Source: Rhizobium leguminosarum
GTDB taxonomy: Bacteria > Pseudomonadota > Alphaproteobacteria > Rhizobiales > Rhizobiaceae
Direction of reading: 5' to 3'
DNA length: 64,000 nucleotides
Assembly: GCF_001679785.1 (NCBI RefSeq)
Contig: NZ_CP016286.1
Location: forward strand, 1,054,001 to 1,118,000
Of this stretch, positions 51,401-61,278 are shown in pieces. The notes below the pieces were generated by a model. It did not search any database. It worked only from the letters and a program-made list of their open reading frames with translations, and was not told where the DNA came from. Position numbers and translations under genes: made by a program. Position 1 is the stretch's first letter; each line of letters begins with the position of its first letter.

Positions 51401-51465
51401 GCAGCGGTCGCCCACGCCGAGGGCCGATTTGAGCCTTTGGCACAGCCTATGCATGGAAGAGTGCG

Positions 51466-53223
51466 ATGAACCTTTTTACCGACTTCGAAGCCAGGATCAA
51501 AACCGCCCTTGAACAGATCGATCTGGTCAGGGAAAAGCGATCCGAGCTCGATTTCGGCCGCATCACCGTCGAGCCGCCGCGTGACGCGAGCCATGGCGAT
51601 GTCGCGACCAATGCCGCAATGGTGCTGGCAAAACCGCTCGGAACCAATCCGCGCGCGCTGGCCGACGTCATCATCGCCAAGCTCAAGGAGGATGCCGACG
51701 TCGCCGATGTCTCGGTCGCGGGCCCCGGCTTCATCAACATCCGTCTCGCCGTCGGTTACTGGCAGCGGTTGCTCGCCTCGATGATCGGCGCCGGCACCGA
51801 TTACGGCCGCTCGACGCTCGGCGAGGGCAAGAAGGTCAACGTCGAATATGTCTCGGCCAATCCGACCGGCCCTATGCATGTCGGCCATTGCCGGGGCGCC
51901 GTCGTCGGCGACGCGCTCGCCAACCTGCTCGCTTTTGCCGGTTACGGCGTCGAGAAGGAATATTACATCAACGATGCCGGCTCGCAGATTGACGTGCTCG
52001 CCCGTTCCGTCTTCCTACGCTATCGCGAAGCGCTCGGCGAAAAGATCGGCGAAATCCCCTCGGGTCTCTATCCCGGCGACTATCTCGTGCCCGTCGGCCA
52101 GTCGCTTGCCGCCGATTACGGCGTGCGGCTGCACAACATGCCGGAAGACCAATGGATGCCGATCGTCAAGGATCGCACCATCGATGCGATGATGGTGATG
52201 ATCCGTGAGGATCTGGCGGCTCTGAACGTCCATCACGACGTCTTCTTCTCCGAACGCACCCTGCATGCCAATGTTGCAGCTGCGATCCGCACGGCGATCA
52301 ACGACCTGACCTTCAAGGGCTATGTCTACAAGGGCACGCTGCCGCCGCCGAAGGGCCAGCTTCCTGAGGACTGGGAAGATCGCGAACAGACATTGTTCCG
52401 TTCGACCGAGGTGGGCGACGATATCGACCGGCCGCTGATCAAGTCGGACGGTTCCTACACCTATTTCGCCGCCGACGTAGCCTACTTCAAGAACAAGTTC
52501 GACCGCGGTTTCGACGAGATGATCTACGTGCTTGGCGCCGACCACGGCGGCTACGTCAAGCGCCTGGAAGCGGTTGCACGCGGTGTTTCGGATGGTAAGG
52601 CGAAGCTGACGGTGCTGCTCTGCCAGCTCGTCAAGCTCTATCGCAACGGTGAGCCGGTGAAGATGTCGAAACGCTCGGGCGATTTCGTCACGCTTCGGGA
52701 CGTCGTCGAAGAAGTCGGCCGTGATTCGGTCCGGTTTATGATGCTTTACCGCAAGAATTCCGAGCCGCTCGACTTCGATTTCGCCAAAGTGACGGAACAG
52801 TCGAAAGATAATCCTGTTTTTTATGTGCAGTATGCGCACGCTCGCTGCATGTCGGTCTTCCGGCAGGCGAGGGAGGCTTTTCCCGACCTCGATGTCTCCC
52901 ACGAGAAACTGGCGAAAACCGTTGCAGGCATTGGCGATCCGGCCGAATTGCAGCTTGTCGCCAAGCTCGCTGAATTCCCGCGTATCGTCGAGGCGGCGGC
53001 CCAGTCGCAGGAGCCGCATCGTATCGCTTTTTACCTCTACGACCTCGCCAGTTCCTTCCACGCGCACTGGAACAAAGGTAAAGATCAGCCGGAATTACGA
53101 TTTGTTAATGATAAAAACCGAGAATCAAGTATTGCCAGACTTGGGCTGGTGTACGCCGTCGCGTCGGTTTTGAAGTCGGGACTTGCCATTACAGGCACTG
53201 CCGCACCGGACGAAATGCGATAA
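51466..53223 (+). CDS. argS: Arginyl-tRNA synthetase
   Basis: Class I synthetase charging tRNA-Arg, 585 residues. The HIGH-type motif is '[21 protein letters not shown]', and the signature loop region is '[26 protein letters not shown]'. The N-terminal Add1 domain (about residues 1-100) and the C-terminal DALR anticodon-binding domain ('[21 protein letters not shown]', '[21 protein letters not shown]') are complete. It is followed after 62 nt by the SPOR-protein gene. Confidence 0.98.
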   Translation: MNLFTDFEARIKTALEQIDLVREKRSELDFGRITVEPPRDASHGDVATNAAMVLAKPLGTNPRALADVIIAKLKEDADVADVSVAGPGFINIRLAVGYWQRLLASMIGAGTDYGRSTLGEGKKVNVEYVSANPTGPMHVGHCRGAVVGDALANLLAFAGYGVEKEYYINDAGSQIDVLARSVFLRYREALGEKIGEIPSGLYPGDYLVPVGQSLAADYGVRLHNMPEDQWMPIVKDRTIDAMMVMIREDLAALNVHHDVFFSERTLHANVAAAIRTAINDLTFKGYVYKGTLPPPKGQLPEDWEDREQTLFRSTEVGDDIDRPLIKSDGSYTYFAADVAYFKNKFDRGFDEMIYVLGADHGGYVKRLEAVARGVSDGKAKLTVLLCQLVKLYRNGEPVKMSKRSGDFVTLRDVVEEVGRDSVRFMMLYRKNSEPLDFDFAKVTEQSKDNPVFYVQYAHARCMSVFRQAREAFPDLDVSHEKLAKTVAGIGDPAELQLVAKLAEFPRIVEAAAQSQEPHRIAFYLYDLASSFHAHWNKGKDQPELRFVNDKNRESSIARLGLVYAVASVLKSGLAITGTAAPDEMR

Positions 53224-53285
53224 CGTCACCATTTCCCCACAATGCGCTGGCATTTGAGCGTTGGCGTTTGCGAGTGGGAATAGGC

Positions 53286-56200
53286 ATGGCTGATAAACAA
53301 CTTGCGTATGATACGCGCGGAAAAAACGATCTGTTTGCCGACGATGATCCGTTGGCAGAGCTGGCCCGTATCGTCGGCTTCGAGCCGCGTGTTGCGGCGA
53401 ATACCGTGACGGAGACCGCACGCCGCGAGCCCGCCCTCGATCTCGAGGATGAGCTTGGGCGCGAGTTCGACCGCTACGACTCGCCACGTCCGCTTGCCGA
53501 ACTCGACCGGCCCGCCGAGCCGATCTCTGATGACCTCACGCCTGAAGATTACGTCGAGCCCGTTCTCGATGCTTCTTCCGCTGCCGAACATGCGCAGGCT
53601 CCTGAGCCGGTTTCGGTTTCCGTCGCTGCCGTTGAGGCTGAAGAAGCTTTGCCCGCCGCAGGAAATGGGGACGCATCTGTCGCCGACTGGGCGGAGCAGC
53701 TTTCTCCCGAGCCCGACGCGTCGGTGCAATCGGCCTTCGGCGGTGCGCGCGACCTGATCGAGGAGCTTGAACTGTCGATCGGCGCAGCACCGGTCTCTTC
53801 GCTGGTGCAGCCCACCAAGGCGCCGCAATGGTCGGCTGCCAGCATCAGGCTGCCGCTTGCCAATTTCCATGCCCCGAGGCGCGAGGAACCGGTTGTTTTG
53901 CCGGAGCCTGTGGCCGAAACGGTCGCCGCACCGGTTGCTGAAGCGCCATCCGCCGATCTTCCTGTGGTCGAGGCTCAACCTGTCGTCGAGCCGCCGGCGC
54001 TTGTCGCCGCTGTCGAGCCTTCCGAGGAATTCGAATCTGCTTCTCCGTCACTTGGCTTTCCCGCCGAACTCGATCGTCATGATGAGGTGATCGCGCCGGA
54101 AGAGGCCGCCGAGGCCGAAGAATTCGTCGAAGTCGAGGAAGAGCTGGGGGATTTCGGGTCCGACGCCGGTTTCGATCTCATCGCCGCCGCCGTCGAAGGC
54201 GAGATCCAGGCCGATGCCGCGCTGACCGAGGTCGTGCCGGATGTTCCGCACACTGCCGGCACATTCGATCTCGACGATCTGCTCGCCGACGTCTCGCGTT
54301 ATCCGGTGCCGCAACGTGCCAATCCGGCGCCCGTCTCGCAGCAACCCGCATCGATCGAGGCAGCGCCCGTTCCGGCCGCTCCCGTCGCCGCCGCACCTGT
54401 TCAGTCCGAGGTGATCGCGCCCGCACCGCTCGCCGCAGCACCCGTCCGGTCTGCCCCGGTCGAGCCGGCTCCGGTCTATGCGGCCGAAGCCGCGAGACCG
54501 ATCGCGCCGCAGCTTGCCGATGTCGTTACGCCTCAGCCTGCCGCAGCGGCATATTCGCCGACGCCGCAGCCGTCACCGGAAGCCGACGACCCCTTCGCCG
54601 GCCATGATTTCGAGCTGGATCTTGCCGGCATCGAGCTGGAACTCACCGATCTCGATTTCTCCGAGCCGTCCGAGCCGGCACCGCAGCCAGAGCCGCCAGC
54701 CCCTGCTCCCCAGCAGGCCGCTGCCGTCGCTCCTCGCCCCGCTCCGGTTTCTGCTCCTGAGCCGCCGGCTCCTGCTTTTGAGCAGGCTGCTGCCGCTCCT
54801 GCACGGTCCGCTCCGGCCTTCGTTCCCGAGCCGCAGGCTCAAGCTGCGGCTCCGGCTTTCAACTGGACGCCTGTCTCCGAATCGACCGAAGACCTGCCAT
54901 TCGATCCGGCGATGATCTCCGATCCGGAGGATCGTCCCGAGGCCGTCGACGACATGCACGTGCCGGCGCTGCCGCCGGTCGAGCAGCCCGCGCCGGTCGC
55001 GAAATCTGCGGATTTCGATTTCGATCTCGACGCCGAGATCGCCAGCTTCTTTGAACCGGCCAAACCGCGGCAAACGCCGACGCCGGTCCGGGATACGGCC
55101 GCCGCTGCTGCAAAGCCGGTCAAGCCCACCATCGCCGATGGCCTCGATGATTTCGAACGGGCGCTGGAGGAAGATTTCCGCCGCAGCGTGCGTGAGCCGG
55201 TCGAGCGCCGCGAGACCTCCGAGGTCCGTATCGAATCGGCAAGCCAGGCCGCCGATTTCAGCCGTGCTCGGTCGATGCGCCGGTTGCTTGCCGGAGCCGT
55301 CGTGCTCGTGGTCTTCGCCGGCGTCGGTTATGGGGTCTATTCCTCCGTCTGGAACGGCGAGGGGCTCGGGATTGTCGCGTCCGGCGAGCCGCGCGTAATC
55401 GCCGCCGACAAGGAGCCGGTCAAGGTCGTTCCGGAAAATCCGGGCGGCAAGACCGTGCCTAACCAGGATAAGGCCGTCTACGACCGGGTTGCGGGTTCTG
55501 CCGAAGAGCCGAAGCAGAAGGCGCTCGTTTCCTCCGACGAGGCGCCGGTCGATGTCGTCCAGCGCACGCTGACACCGGAAGCGCTGCCCGAGGACGACGA
55601 GAACGCCAGCGTCGACGATCAGGTCACGCCGACTGCGGTCGGTGAGACGGAGGATCCGCGTCTGCTGCCAACCCAGGACAATGCCGACAACGCTTCGGCA
55701 ACCAACACTGACAAGACACCGTCCGTTTCGCCGCGCAAGGTCCGCACGATGATCGTCAAGCCTGACGGTACGTTGGTCGCCCGCGAGGAACCGGCGCCCG
55801 TCGATGAGGCGACACAGTCTGCCCAGGTAACGCCCGCTGCCCAGCCAATGCCGCCGGCTCAGCCGCCGTTGACGGCTCAGCCGACGCCGTCCGCGCAATC
55901 GATCCCGCCTGTACCTCCCGTCGGCGGATCGGCCGCAAGCTTCCCGGCAAGCGCCGAGGTTGCTTCCGCCGATGCGCGTTCTGCAGCCCCTGTCGAAACC
56001 GCGCCGGTACAGCCGCCGCTCGCCGGCAGTGCCGACGCGCAGGCCGCAAATCCCGCTCCGCCGGTGCGCCCGGTCAAGACCTCGGCGATTGGCGATACCG
56101 CTCCAATTCCGACCGCCCGTCCGATCGACCAGCCCGTCAACGTCGTCGGCACCGTGACCGAGAAGGGCAATGTCCGCCCGACCGCACAGCAGCCGAAGAC

Positions 56201-56501
56201 GACGGAGGTCGCGGCCGCAGCACCAGTCGCTGCAAAGCCGCAGCAGGCCGCATCCCCCGGCGGCTACGGCATCCAGATCGCCTCGCTGCCTTCGGAAGAC
56301 GAGGCGACCAAATCCTATGCCAACCTGTCGAAGAAATTCGCCAACGTGCTTGGCGGCCGCAGCCACGAGATCCGCAGGGCCGATATCGCCGGCAAGGGTA
56401 CTTTCTACCGTGTCCGCATACCGGCCGGTTCCAAGGATGAGGCCGCAGCACTCTGCGAACAGTATCGCGCGGCGGGCGGAAGCTGCCTGATCTCCAGGTA
56501 G
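53286..56501 (+). CDS. Large SPOR-domain membrane protein
   Basis: Type II membrane protein of 1071 residues. Residues 1-660 are a cytoplasmic, acidic, Pro/Ala-rich, mostly disordered region with short conserved islands (start 'MADKQLAYDTRGKNDLFADDDPLAELARIVGF'; 'DPFAGHDFELDLAGIELELTDLDF' near 440). A single span follows at about 665-690 ('RRLLAGAVVLVVFAGVGYGVY'). The periplasmic part is Pro/Ala-rich and ends in a SPOR domain (from about residue 990, 'GYGIQIASLPSEDEATKSYANLSKKFANVLGG...YRVRIPAGSKDEAAALCEQYRAAGGSCLISR') that binds denuded septal peptidoglycan. The start at 53286 follows GGGAATAGG. A role in cell division or envelope organisation is inferred. Confidence 0.92.
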   Translation: MADKQLAYDTRGKNDLFADDDPLAELARIVGFEPRVAANTVTETARREPALDLEDELGREFDRYDSPRPLAELDRPAEPISDDLTPEDYVEPVLDASSAAEHAQAPEPVSVSVAAVEAEEALPAAGNGDASVADWAEQLSPEPDASVQSAFGGARDLIEELELSIGAAPVSSLVQPTKAPQWSAASIRLPLANFHAPRREEPVVLPEPVAETVAAPVAEAPSADLPVVEAQPVVEPPALVAAVEPSEEFESASPSLGFPAELDRHDEVIAPEEAAEAEEFVEVEEELGDFGSDAGFDLIAAAVEGEIQADAALTEVVPDVPHTAGTFDLDDLLADVSRYPVPQRANPAPVSQQPASIEAAPVPAAPVAAAPVQSEVIAPAPLAAAPVRSAPVEPAPVYAAEAARPIAPQLADVVTPQPAAAAYSPTPQPSPEADDPFAGHDFELDLAGIELELTDLDFSEPSEPAPQPEPPAPAPQQAAAVAPRPAPVSAPEPPAPAFEQAAAAPARSAPAFVPEPQAQAAAPAFNWTPVSESTEDLPFDPAMISDPEDRPEAVDDMHVPALPPVEQPAPVAKSADFDFDLDAEIASFFEPAKPRQTPTPVRDTAAAAAKPVKPTIADGLDDFERALEEDFRRSVREPVERRETSEVRIESASQAADFSRARSMRRLLAGAVVLVVFAGVGYGVYSSVWNGEGLGIVASGEPRVIAADKEPVKVVPENPGGKTVPNQDKAVYDRVAGSAEEPKQKALVSSDEAPVDVVQRTLTPEALPEDDENASVDDQVTPTAVGETEDPRLLPTQDNADNASATNTDKTPSVSPRKVRTMIVKPDGTLVAREEPAPVDEATQSAQVTPAAQPMPPAQPPLTAQPTPSAQSIPPVPPVGGSAASFPASAEVASADARSAAPVETAPVQPPLAGSADAQAANPAPPVRPVKTSAIGDTAPIPTARPIDQPVNVVGTVTEKGNVRPTAQQPKTTEVAAAAPVAAKPQQAASPGGYGIQIASLPSEDEATKSYANLSKKFANVLGGRSHEIRRADIAGKGTFYRVRIPAGSKDEAAALCEQYRAAGGSCLISR

Positions 56502-56520
56502 GATCGCGTCTTTGAATATC

Positions 56521-56557
56521 GGAGCGGCGGGTCGGATCGGTCCGCCGCTCTTTTTTG
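56521..56557 (+). terminator. Intrinsic terminator after the SPOR-protein gene
   Basis: Arms AGCGGCGG and CCGCCGCT followed by TCTTTTTTG. Confidence 0.9.
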
Positions 56558-56612
56558 TGCATCGGGCTCGGCCTTGCTCGCATCTGGCCGGGCTCCGCTC
56601 TAAGATTCTGAC

Positions 56613-57626
56613 ATGACCGAATCAAAAGCGATGATACTTGGCTGTAGCGGCCTTGCCCTCACATCCGAAGAGAAAGCCTTTTACCGGGGCGAACGACCCT
56701 GGGGCTTCATCCTCTTCGGGCGCAACATCTCCGAAGCACGGCAGATCGCCGATCTCGTCGCCGAACTGCGCGATAGCGTCGGCTGGCATGCGCCGGTGCT
56801 GATCGACCAGGAGGGCGGCCGTGTCCAGCGCATCCGTCCACCCGTTCTGGCGCGTTATCCTTCCGGTCAGGCGCTCGGCGATCTCTATCGCCGCGAACCG
56901 GCACTCGGCCTGCGCGCCGCCTGGCTGATGTCGCGGCTGCACGCCTTCGACCTTTCGAGCCTCGGCATCGATGTCGATTGCCTGCCGGTGCTCGACGTGC
57001 CGGTCGAGGGCAGCAGCAACGTCATCGGCGACCGCGCCTATGGCGGCGATCCGCAAACCGTCACCGCCATGGGGCGGGCAGCGGCCGAAGGGCTGAAGGC
57101 CGGCGGCCTCTTGCCTGTCATGAAGCATATGCCAGGCCATGGTCGCGGCTTTGCGGATTCACATCTGGAGCTGCCCGTCGTCACCGTCTCGCGCGATGAA
57201 CTGGAGCTCCATGATTTTCTGCCTTTCGTCGCGATGAACGACGAGTTGATGGCAATGACCTGCCACGTCGTCTTTACCGCCATCGACCCGGACAATCCGG
57301 CGACGACCTCGCGCAAGGTGATCGACGGCATCATCCGCGATCACATCGGTTTTAACGGTCTGCTGCTCTCCGACGACAGCTCGATGAACGCTCTTTCCGG
57401 CACGATCGGTGAACGTGCGGCGAATATCATTGCAGGCGGATGCGATATCGTGCTGCATTGCAATGGCAATATGGACGAGATGCGGGAGGTTGTGGCAAAT
57501 GTACCACCGCTCGCCGGCATATCGCTTGCTCGCGCAAAAGCGGTGGAAGCGGGCTTCGCGGCGCCGGATACCGCCGATGAAGCGGAATTGAGGGCGGAAT
57601 TCGAGGCAATGTTTGCAACGGTCTGA
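56613..57626 (+). CDS. nagZ: Beta-N-acetylhexosaminidase, peptidoglycan recycling
   Basis: Glycoside hydrolase family 3 enzyme that removes GlcNAc from GlcNAc-anhydroMurNAc peptides in the cytoplasm, 337 residues. The family signature is 'LLPVMKHMPGHGRGFADSHLELPVV' (KHxPGHG...DSH); the catalytic Asp is in 'GLLLSDDSSMNALSG'. 'PVLIDQEGGRVQRI' is the substrate-binding strand. It is the first gene of a unit with scpA 18 nt downstream. Confidence 0.94.
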   Translation: MTESKAMILGCSGLALTSEEKAFYRGERPWGFILFGRNISEARQIADLVAELRDSVGWHAPVLIDQEGGRVQRIRPPVLARYPSGQALGDLYRREPALGLRAAWLMSRLHAFDLSSLGIDVDCLPVLDVPVEGSSNVIGDRAYGGDPQTVTAMGRAAAEGLKAGGLLPVMKHMPGHGRGFADSHLELPVVTVSRDELELHDFLPFVAMNDELMAMTCHVVFTAIDPDNPATTSRKVIDGIIRDHIGFNGLLLSDDSSMNALSGTIGERAANIIAGGCDIVLHCNGNMDEMREVVANVPPLAGISLARAKAVEAGFAAPDTADEAELRAEFEAMFATV

Positions 57627-57644
57627 TCGTAAGGGAGCAGCTAG

Positions 57645-58502
57645 GTGAACACGGTCAAGGGCACGGAACGTCCGCAGGCGGCAACGCCGATGGACAAGCT
57701 GTGGCAGGATAACGGTGCCGAGCGCGCCAGCCACGAGCCGGCGCTGGTGATCGACGTCGCCGGCTTCGAAGGCCCGCTCGACCTGTTGCTCTATCTCGCC
57801 CGCAACCAGAAGGTCGACCTGTCGCGCATTTCGGTGCTGGCGCTCGCCGAGCAATATCTGCTGTTCATCGAAAGCGCCCGGCGTATCCGCATCGAGCTTG
57901 CCGCCGATTATCTCGTCATGGCAGCCTGGCTTGCCTATCTTAAGTCGAAACTGCTCATTCCCCAGCAGGCCAAGGATGACGGCCCTTCCGGCGAGGAGCT
58001 GGCGGCAACGCTCGCCTTGCGCCTGAAACGCCTCGAAGCCATGCGACAGGCGGCAGACGGCCTTGTCAACCGCAACCGCCTTGGCCGCGATATCTTCGTG
58101 CGCGGCGCGCCCGAGCATATTCCCGACCGGCAGCAATCCGCTTATGCGGCGAGCCTTTATGATCTCCTGACCGCCTATGCGGCGCTGCGCCAGCGCCATG
58201 CCGTCACCCAGGTGACGATCGAGCGGCGTACCGTCTGGTCGCTGACCGATGCCCGCGAACTGCTGACCAAGATGATCGGTGAGGTCGCCGACTGGACGGC
58301 GATGGAACATTATCTGCTGCGGTATCTCGCAGCGCCCGAAGAGCGCGTCACGGCAATCGCCAGCGCCTTTGCCGCCTCGCTGGAGCTGGTGCGCGAGGGC
58401 AAGCTCGAAATCCGCCAGGACGGCGCCTTTCAGCCGATATACATGCGCCGCGGTCCGAAGCATGCCACGCTGCAGGTGGTCGAACAGGAGCGGCCGGCTT
58501 GA
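57645..58502 (+). CDS. scpA: Segregation and condensation protein A
   Basis: Kleisin subunit that bridges the SMC dimer with ScpB for chromosome compaction, 285 residues. The N-terminal part has 'FEGPLDLLLYLARNQKVDLSRISVLALAEQYLLFI' and 'LAADYLVMAAWLAYLKSKLLIP', typical of ScpA. The C-terminal winged-helix part includes 'AAPEERVTAIASAFAASLELVREGKLEIRQDGAFQPIYM'. GTG start at 57645. Its stop overlaps the scpB start (TTGA). Confidence 0.95.
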   Translation: MNTVKGTERPQAATPMDKLWQDNGAERASHEPALVIDVAGFEGPLDLLLYLARNQKVDLSRISVLALAEQYLLFIESARRIRIELAADYLVMAAWLAYLKSKLLIPQQAKDDGPSGEELAATLALRLKRLEAMRQAADGLVNRNRLGRDIFVRGAPEHIPDRQQSAYAASLYDLLTAYAALRQRHAVTQVTIERRTVWSLTDARELLTKMIGEVADWTAMEHYLLRYLAAPEERVTAIASAFAASLELVREGKLEIRQDGAFQPIYMRRGPKHATLQVVEQERPA

Positions 58503-59215
58503 TCGATCTGAAGGGCGAAGAGGATTTCGAAGGCGATTTCGAAGACAGGGGCCGCGACCTGCAGGCCGAGATCGAGGCCGAGCGCATTGCCGAGGCGCTG
58601 GTTTTCGCCTCCTCGCAACCGGTCTCCGAAGGCTTCCTCGCCGAGCGCCTGCCTGAGAAGACCGACGTGCACGCGATCATGCTGCGCCTGAAGGAGCAAT
58701 ATGCGCCGCGCGGCGTCAATCTCGTGCAGGTCGAAGGCGCCTGGGCCTTCCGCACCGCCGCCGACCTGTCCTTCGTCATCCGCCGTGATGACAATGAGGT
58801 GAAGAAGCTTTCGCGCGCCGCACTGGAAGTGCTGGCGATCATCGCCTACCACCAGCCGGTGACGCGTGCCGAAATCGAGGATATCCGCGGCGTCCAGACC
58901 TCGCGCGGCACGCTTGACGTGCTGATGGAAGCTGGCTGGGTGCGGTTCCGTGGCCGCCGGCGCACACCGGGCAGGCCGGTGACATTGGGCACGACGCGCG
59001 ATTTCCTCGACCATTTCGGGCTCGAAGAGCTGCGTGACCTGCCCGGTCTCGAAGAGTTGAAGGGAGCGGGCTTGCTGTCGGGCCGCATTCCGGCGAACTT
59101 CAACATTCCCTCGCCGTTGATGAACGACGAACTGACCGAGGACGAAGACCCGATCACCCAGATGGACCTCGAGGAATTGGGGTTGCTGGCGCCGCGCGGC
59201 ACCCCTGAAGATTGA
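58499..59215 (+). CDS. scpB: Segregation and condensation protein B
   Basis: Winged-helix partner of ScpA in the SMC complex, 238 residues. 'AERIAEALVFASSQPVSEGFLAERLPE' and 'LSRAALEVLAIIAYHQPVTRAEIEDIRGVQTSRGTLDVLMEAGWVRFRGRRRTPGRPVTLGTTRDFLDHFGLEELRDLPGLEEL' are diagnostic. The start is a TTG at 58499 overlapping the scpA stop by 4 nt with AGGAGCGG upstream; no ATG is available before residue 60. The C-terminal 'LTEDEDPITQMDLEEL' tail is acidic. Confidence 0.94.
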   Translation: MIDLKGEEDFEGDFEDRGRDLQAEIEAERIAEALVFASSQPVSEGFLAERLPEKTDVHAIMLRLKEQYAPRGVNLVQVEGAWAFRTAADLSFVIRRDDNEVKKLSRAALEVLAIIAYHQPVTRAEIEDIRGVQTSRGTLDVLMEAGWVRFRGRRRTPGRPVTLGTTRDFLDHFGLEELRDLPGLEELKGAGLLSGRIPANFNIPSPLMNDELTEDEDPITQMDLEELGLLAPRGTPED

Positions 59216-59398
59216 GGGGCCTGCGTCTTGCTTTTGCCATGCATGGCGAAAACAATGGTGGCCACCACTTTTCGATGGGTCAACGGCTTGTCACAAAGGG
59301 CGATACCGTGACATTAAGCTCAATCCAAAGGGCTTGATGTTGGAAACGGTGTGGGAAATCCTTACATCGTGGGAACATAGAAACAGGGAGTTAGCGTA

Positions 59399-59590
59399 AT
59401 GGGTTCTTTTAGCATGTGGCACTGGCTGATCGTTCTGGTCATCGTGCTGTTGTTGTTCGGTCGCGGCAAGATCCCGGAACTGATGGGCGACGTTGCCAAG
59501 GGCATCAAGAGCTTCAAGAAGGGCATGACGGACGAAGACGCGCCGGATACGGCAAAGACCGTCGATCACAAGGCCGACGAAACGAAGTAA
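59399..59590 (+). CDS. tatA: Sec-independent protein translocase TatA
   Basis: Pore-forming subunit of the twin-arginine translocase, 63 residues. The N-terminal span is '[38 protein letters not shown]', with the LFGRGKIPE hinge and amphipathic helix, followed by an acidic/Lys tail. The gene is preceded by GGGAG and a 180-nt gap, so it may have its own promoter. tatB follows after 51 nt. The Tat-exported DctP protein at 13791-14789 is a possible client. Confidence 0.96.
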
Positions 59591-59641
59591 CCAAGTCCGG
59601 GAAAAAGCGCAGCCCCCGCGCTTCCCGTCCAGGAGCCTTGC

Positions 59642-60253
59642 ATGTTCGATATTGGCTGGACCGAGCTTTTGGTCATCGCGGTCGTACTGATCGTGGTCGT
59701 CGGTCCCAAGGATTTGCCGCCGATGCTGCGCGCTTTCGGCAAGATGACGCAGCGTGCCCGCAAGGTGGCGGGTGATTTCCGTGCGCAGTTCGATGAGGCG
59801 TTACGCGAAGCCGAGCTTGACGATGTCCGCCAGACGATCAGCGACGCCCAGAAGCTCAACCCGGTCAACAGCCTGCGCGAGGCGATGAACCCGCTCCGCC
59901 AGATGGGCAACGAGATCAAGGCCGACCTGCAGAAGGCGACCACGGTCACGGAAAACAAGACCGAGGTGCCGCCCGATGCCGTCGCAGCCCCGACGCCGTC
60001 GATGAGCCTGCCGGAAACGCCGCCATTGGTAGCGACACCTGCGCCGTCGGAACCGGTTGCCGCGGCGATTGTGCAAGCCGATACGGTTGCCGCCAAGCCG
60101 AAGACTGTGCGCAAGCCGCGCGTCAAGCCTGCCGACAAGGTCGATGCTGCGGCCGCCGTTGCCGTGCCTGTGGAAAAACCGAAACGCACGACGGCAGTCA
60201 GGAAGCCTGCAACGCCGAAGAAGCCTGCGCAGACAAAGAAGGACGAGGCATGA
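59642..60253 (+). CDS. tatB: Sec-independent protein translocase TatB
   Basis: Tat receptor subunit of 203 residues. 'MFDIGWTELLVIAVVLIVVVGPKDLPPMLRAFGKMTQRARKVAGDFRAQFDEALREAELDDVR' is the TatB N-terminal span (GWTELL...VVVGPKDLP) and amphipathic helix. The C-terminal 110 residues are Lys/Pro/Ala-rich, longer than in enterics and common in alpha-proteobacteria. It overlaps tatC by 4 nt (ATGA). Confidence 0.95.
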   Translation: MFDIGWTELLVIAVVLIVVVGPKDLPPMLRAFGKMTQRARKVAGDFRAQFDEALREAELDDVRQTISDAQKLNPVNSLREAMNPLRQMGNEIKADLQKATTVTENKTEVPPDAVAAPTPSMSLPETPPLVATPAPSEPVAAAIVQADTVAAKPKTVRKPRVKPADKVDAAAAVAVPVEKPKRTTAVRKPATPKKPAQTKKDEA

Positions 60254-61077
60254 GCGGTGATATCGAAGACAAGCCGCAGCCGTTGATCGAGCACCTGATG
60301 GAGCTGCGCACGCGGCTGATGTGGTCGATCGGCGCGTTTTTCGTCGCCTTCATCGCATGCTTCTTTTTTGCCAAGAATCTCTTCAATTATCTGGTCATCC
60401 CATACAAGACAGCGGTCCAGTGGGCTAATCTCGACGTCGAGAAGGCCCAGCTCATCTACACCGCGCCGCAGGAATTCTTCTTCACCCAGGTCAAGGTGGC
60501 GATGTTCGGCGGCTTGGTGGTCGCTTTCCCGATCATTGCCGCCCAGGTCTACAAGTTCGTGGCGCCCGGCCTCTACAAGAACGAGCGTCAGGCTTTCCTG
60601 CCGTTTCTGATCGCCTCGCCGGTCCTGTTCCTGATGGGCGGCGCGCTCGTCTATTTCTTCTTCACGCCGATGGTCATGTGGTTCTTCCTGTCGATGCAGC
60701 AGGCGCCGGGTCATGACGAGATAGCAATCTCGCTGATGCCGAAGGTCTCGGAATATCTGAGCCTGATCATGACGCTGGTCTTCTCCTTCGGCCTCGTCTT
60801 CCAGCTGCCTGTCATCACTACGCTGCTCGCCCGCGTCGGTCTTCTGACGTCGCAATGGCTCGCCGAAAAGCGCAAGTTTGCCATCGTCCTCGCCTTCGTC
60901 GTTGCCGCCGTGCTGACGCCGCCGGACCCGATGTCCCAGATCGGCCTTGCGATACCGACGATCCTTCTCTACGAGATTTCCATCTATGCGGCGCGACTCG
61001 TGGAGCGCCAGCGTGCCCGGCAGGCGGTCGAAAAGGAAACCGGATCCGCAGACGTTGCCAAGACGGACAGCGTCTGA
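60250..61077 (+). CDS. tatC: Sec-independent protein translocase TatC
   Basis: Six-span core subunit that recognises twin-arginine signals, 275 residues. 'PQPLIEHLMELRTRLMWSIGAFFVAFIACFFFA', 'APQEFFFTQVKVAMFGGLVVAFPIIAAQVYKFVAPGLYKNERQAF', and 'SLIMTLVFSFGLVFQLPVITTLLARVGLL' are the family's conserved segments. The C-terminus is a short charged tail. Followed by a dispersed repeat and serS. Confidence 0.96.
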   Translation: MSGDIEDKPQPLIEHLMELRTRLMWSIGAFFVAFIACFFFAKNLFNYLVIPYKTAVQWANLDVEKAQLIYTAPQEFFFTQVKVAMFGGLVVAFPIIAAQVYKFVAPGLYKNERQAFLPFLIASPVLFLMGGALVYFFFTPMVMWFFLSMQQAPGHDEIAISLMPKVSEYLSLIMTLVFSFGLVFQLPVITTLLARVGLLTSQWLAEKRKFAIVLAFVVAAVLTPPDPMSQIGLAIPTILLYEISIYAARLVERQRARQAVEKETGSADVAKTDSV

Positions 61078-61153
61078 GCGGCTATCCCGGAAATCCCTTC
61101 ATGAACGCCGTCGACTGCGTAATCCTTCAATCGGAATCGGTTTAAGGAATTAG

Positions 61154-61213
61154 GCAGCAATTCAAAGTGTTGCGGTGTCCTTTGCGCGTCTGAAAAGACA
61201 GGGCGGCGCTGTA
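61154..61213. repeat. Dispersed intergenic repeat, family 1, copy B (60 nt)
   Basis: Aligns gap-free with 20201-20260 at 47 of 60 positions and has the same orientation and length. It lies between tatC and serS, 77 nt after the tatC stop. Confidence 0.75.
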
Positions 61214-61278
61214 ACATCCGGTCGAGGCCAGATCAGGCTTTGGCCGGGTCACCTCTGTTGCAACGACCTGGAACGACG

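Noticed and set aside
54573..56366. 597-codon minus-strand ORF opposite the SPOR gene
   Set aside because: Gly/Arg-rich antisense frame of a Pro/Ala-rich coding sequence; no start signal or domain.
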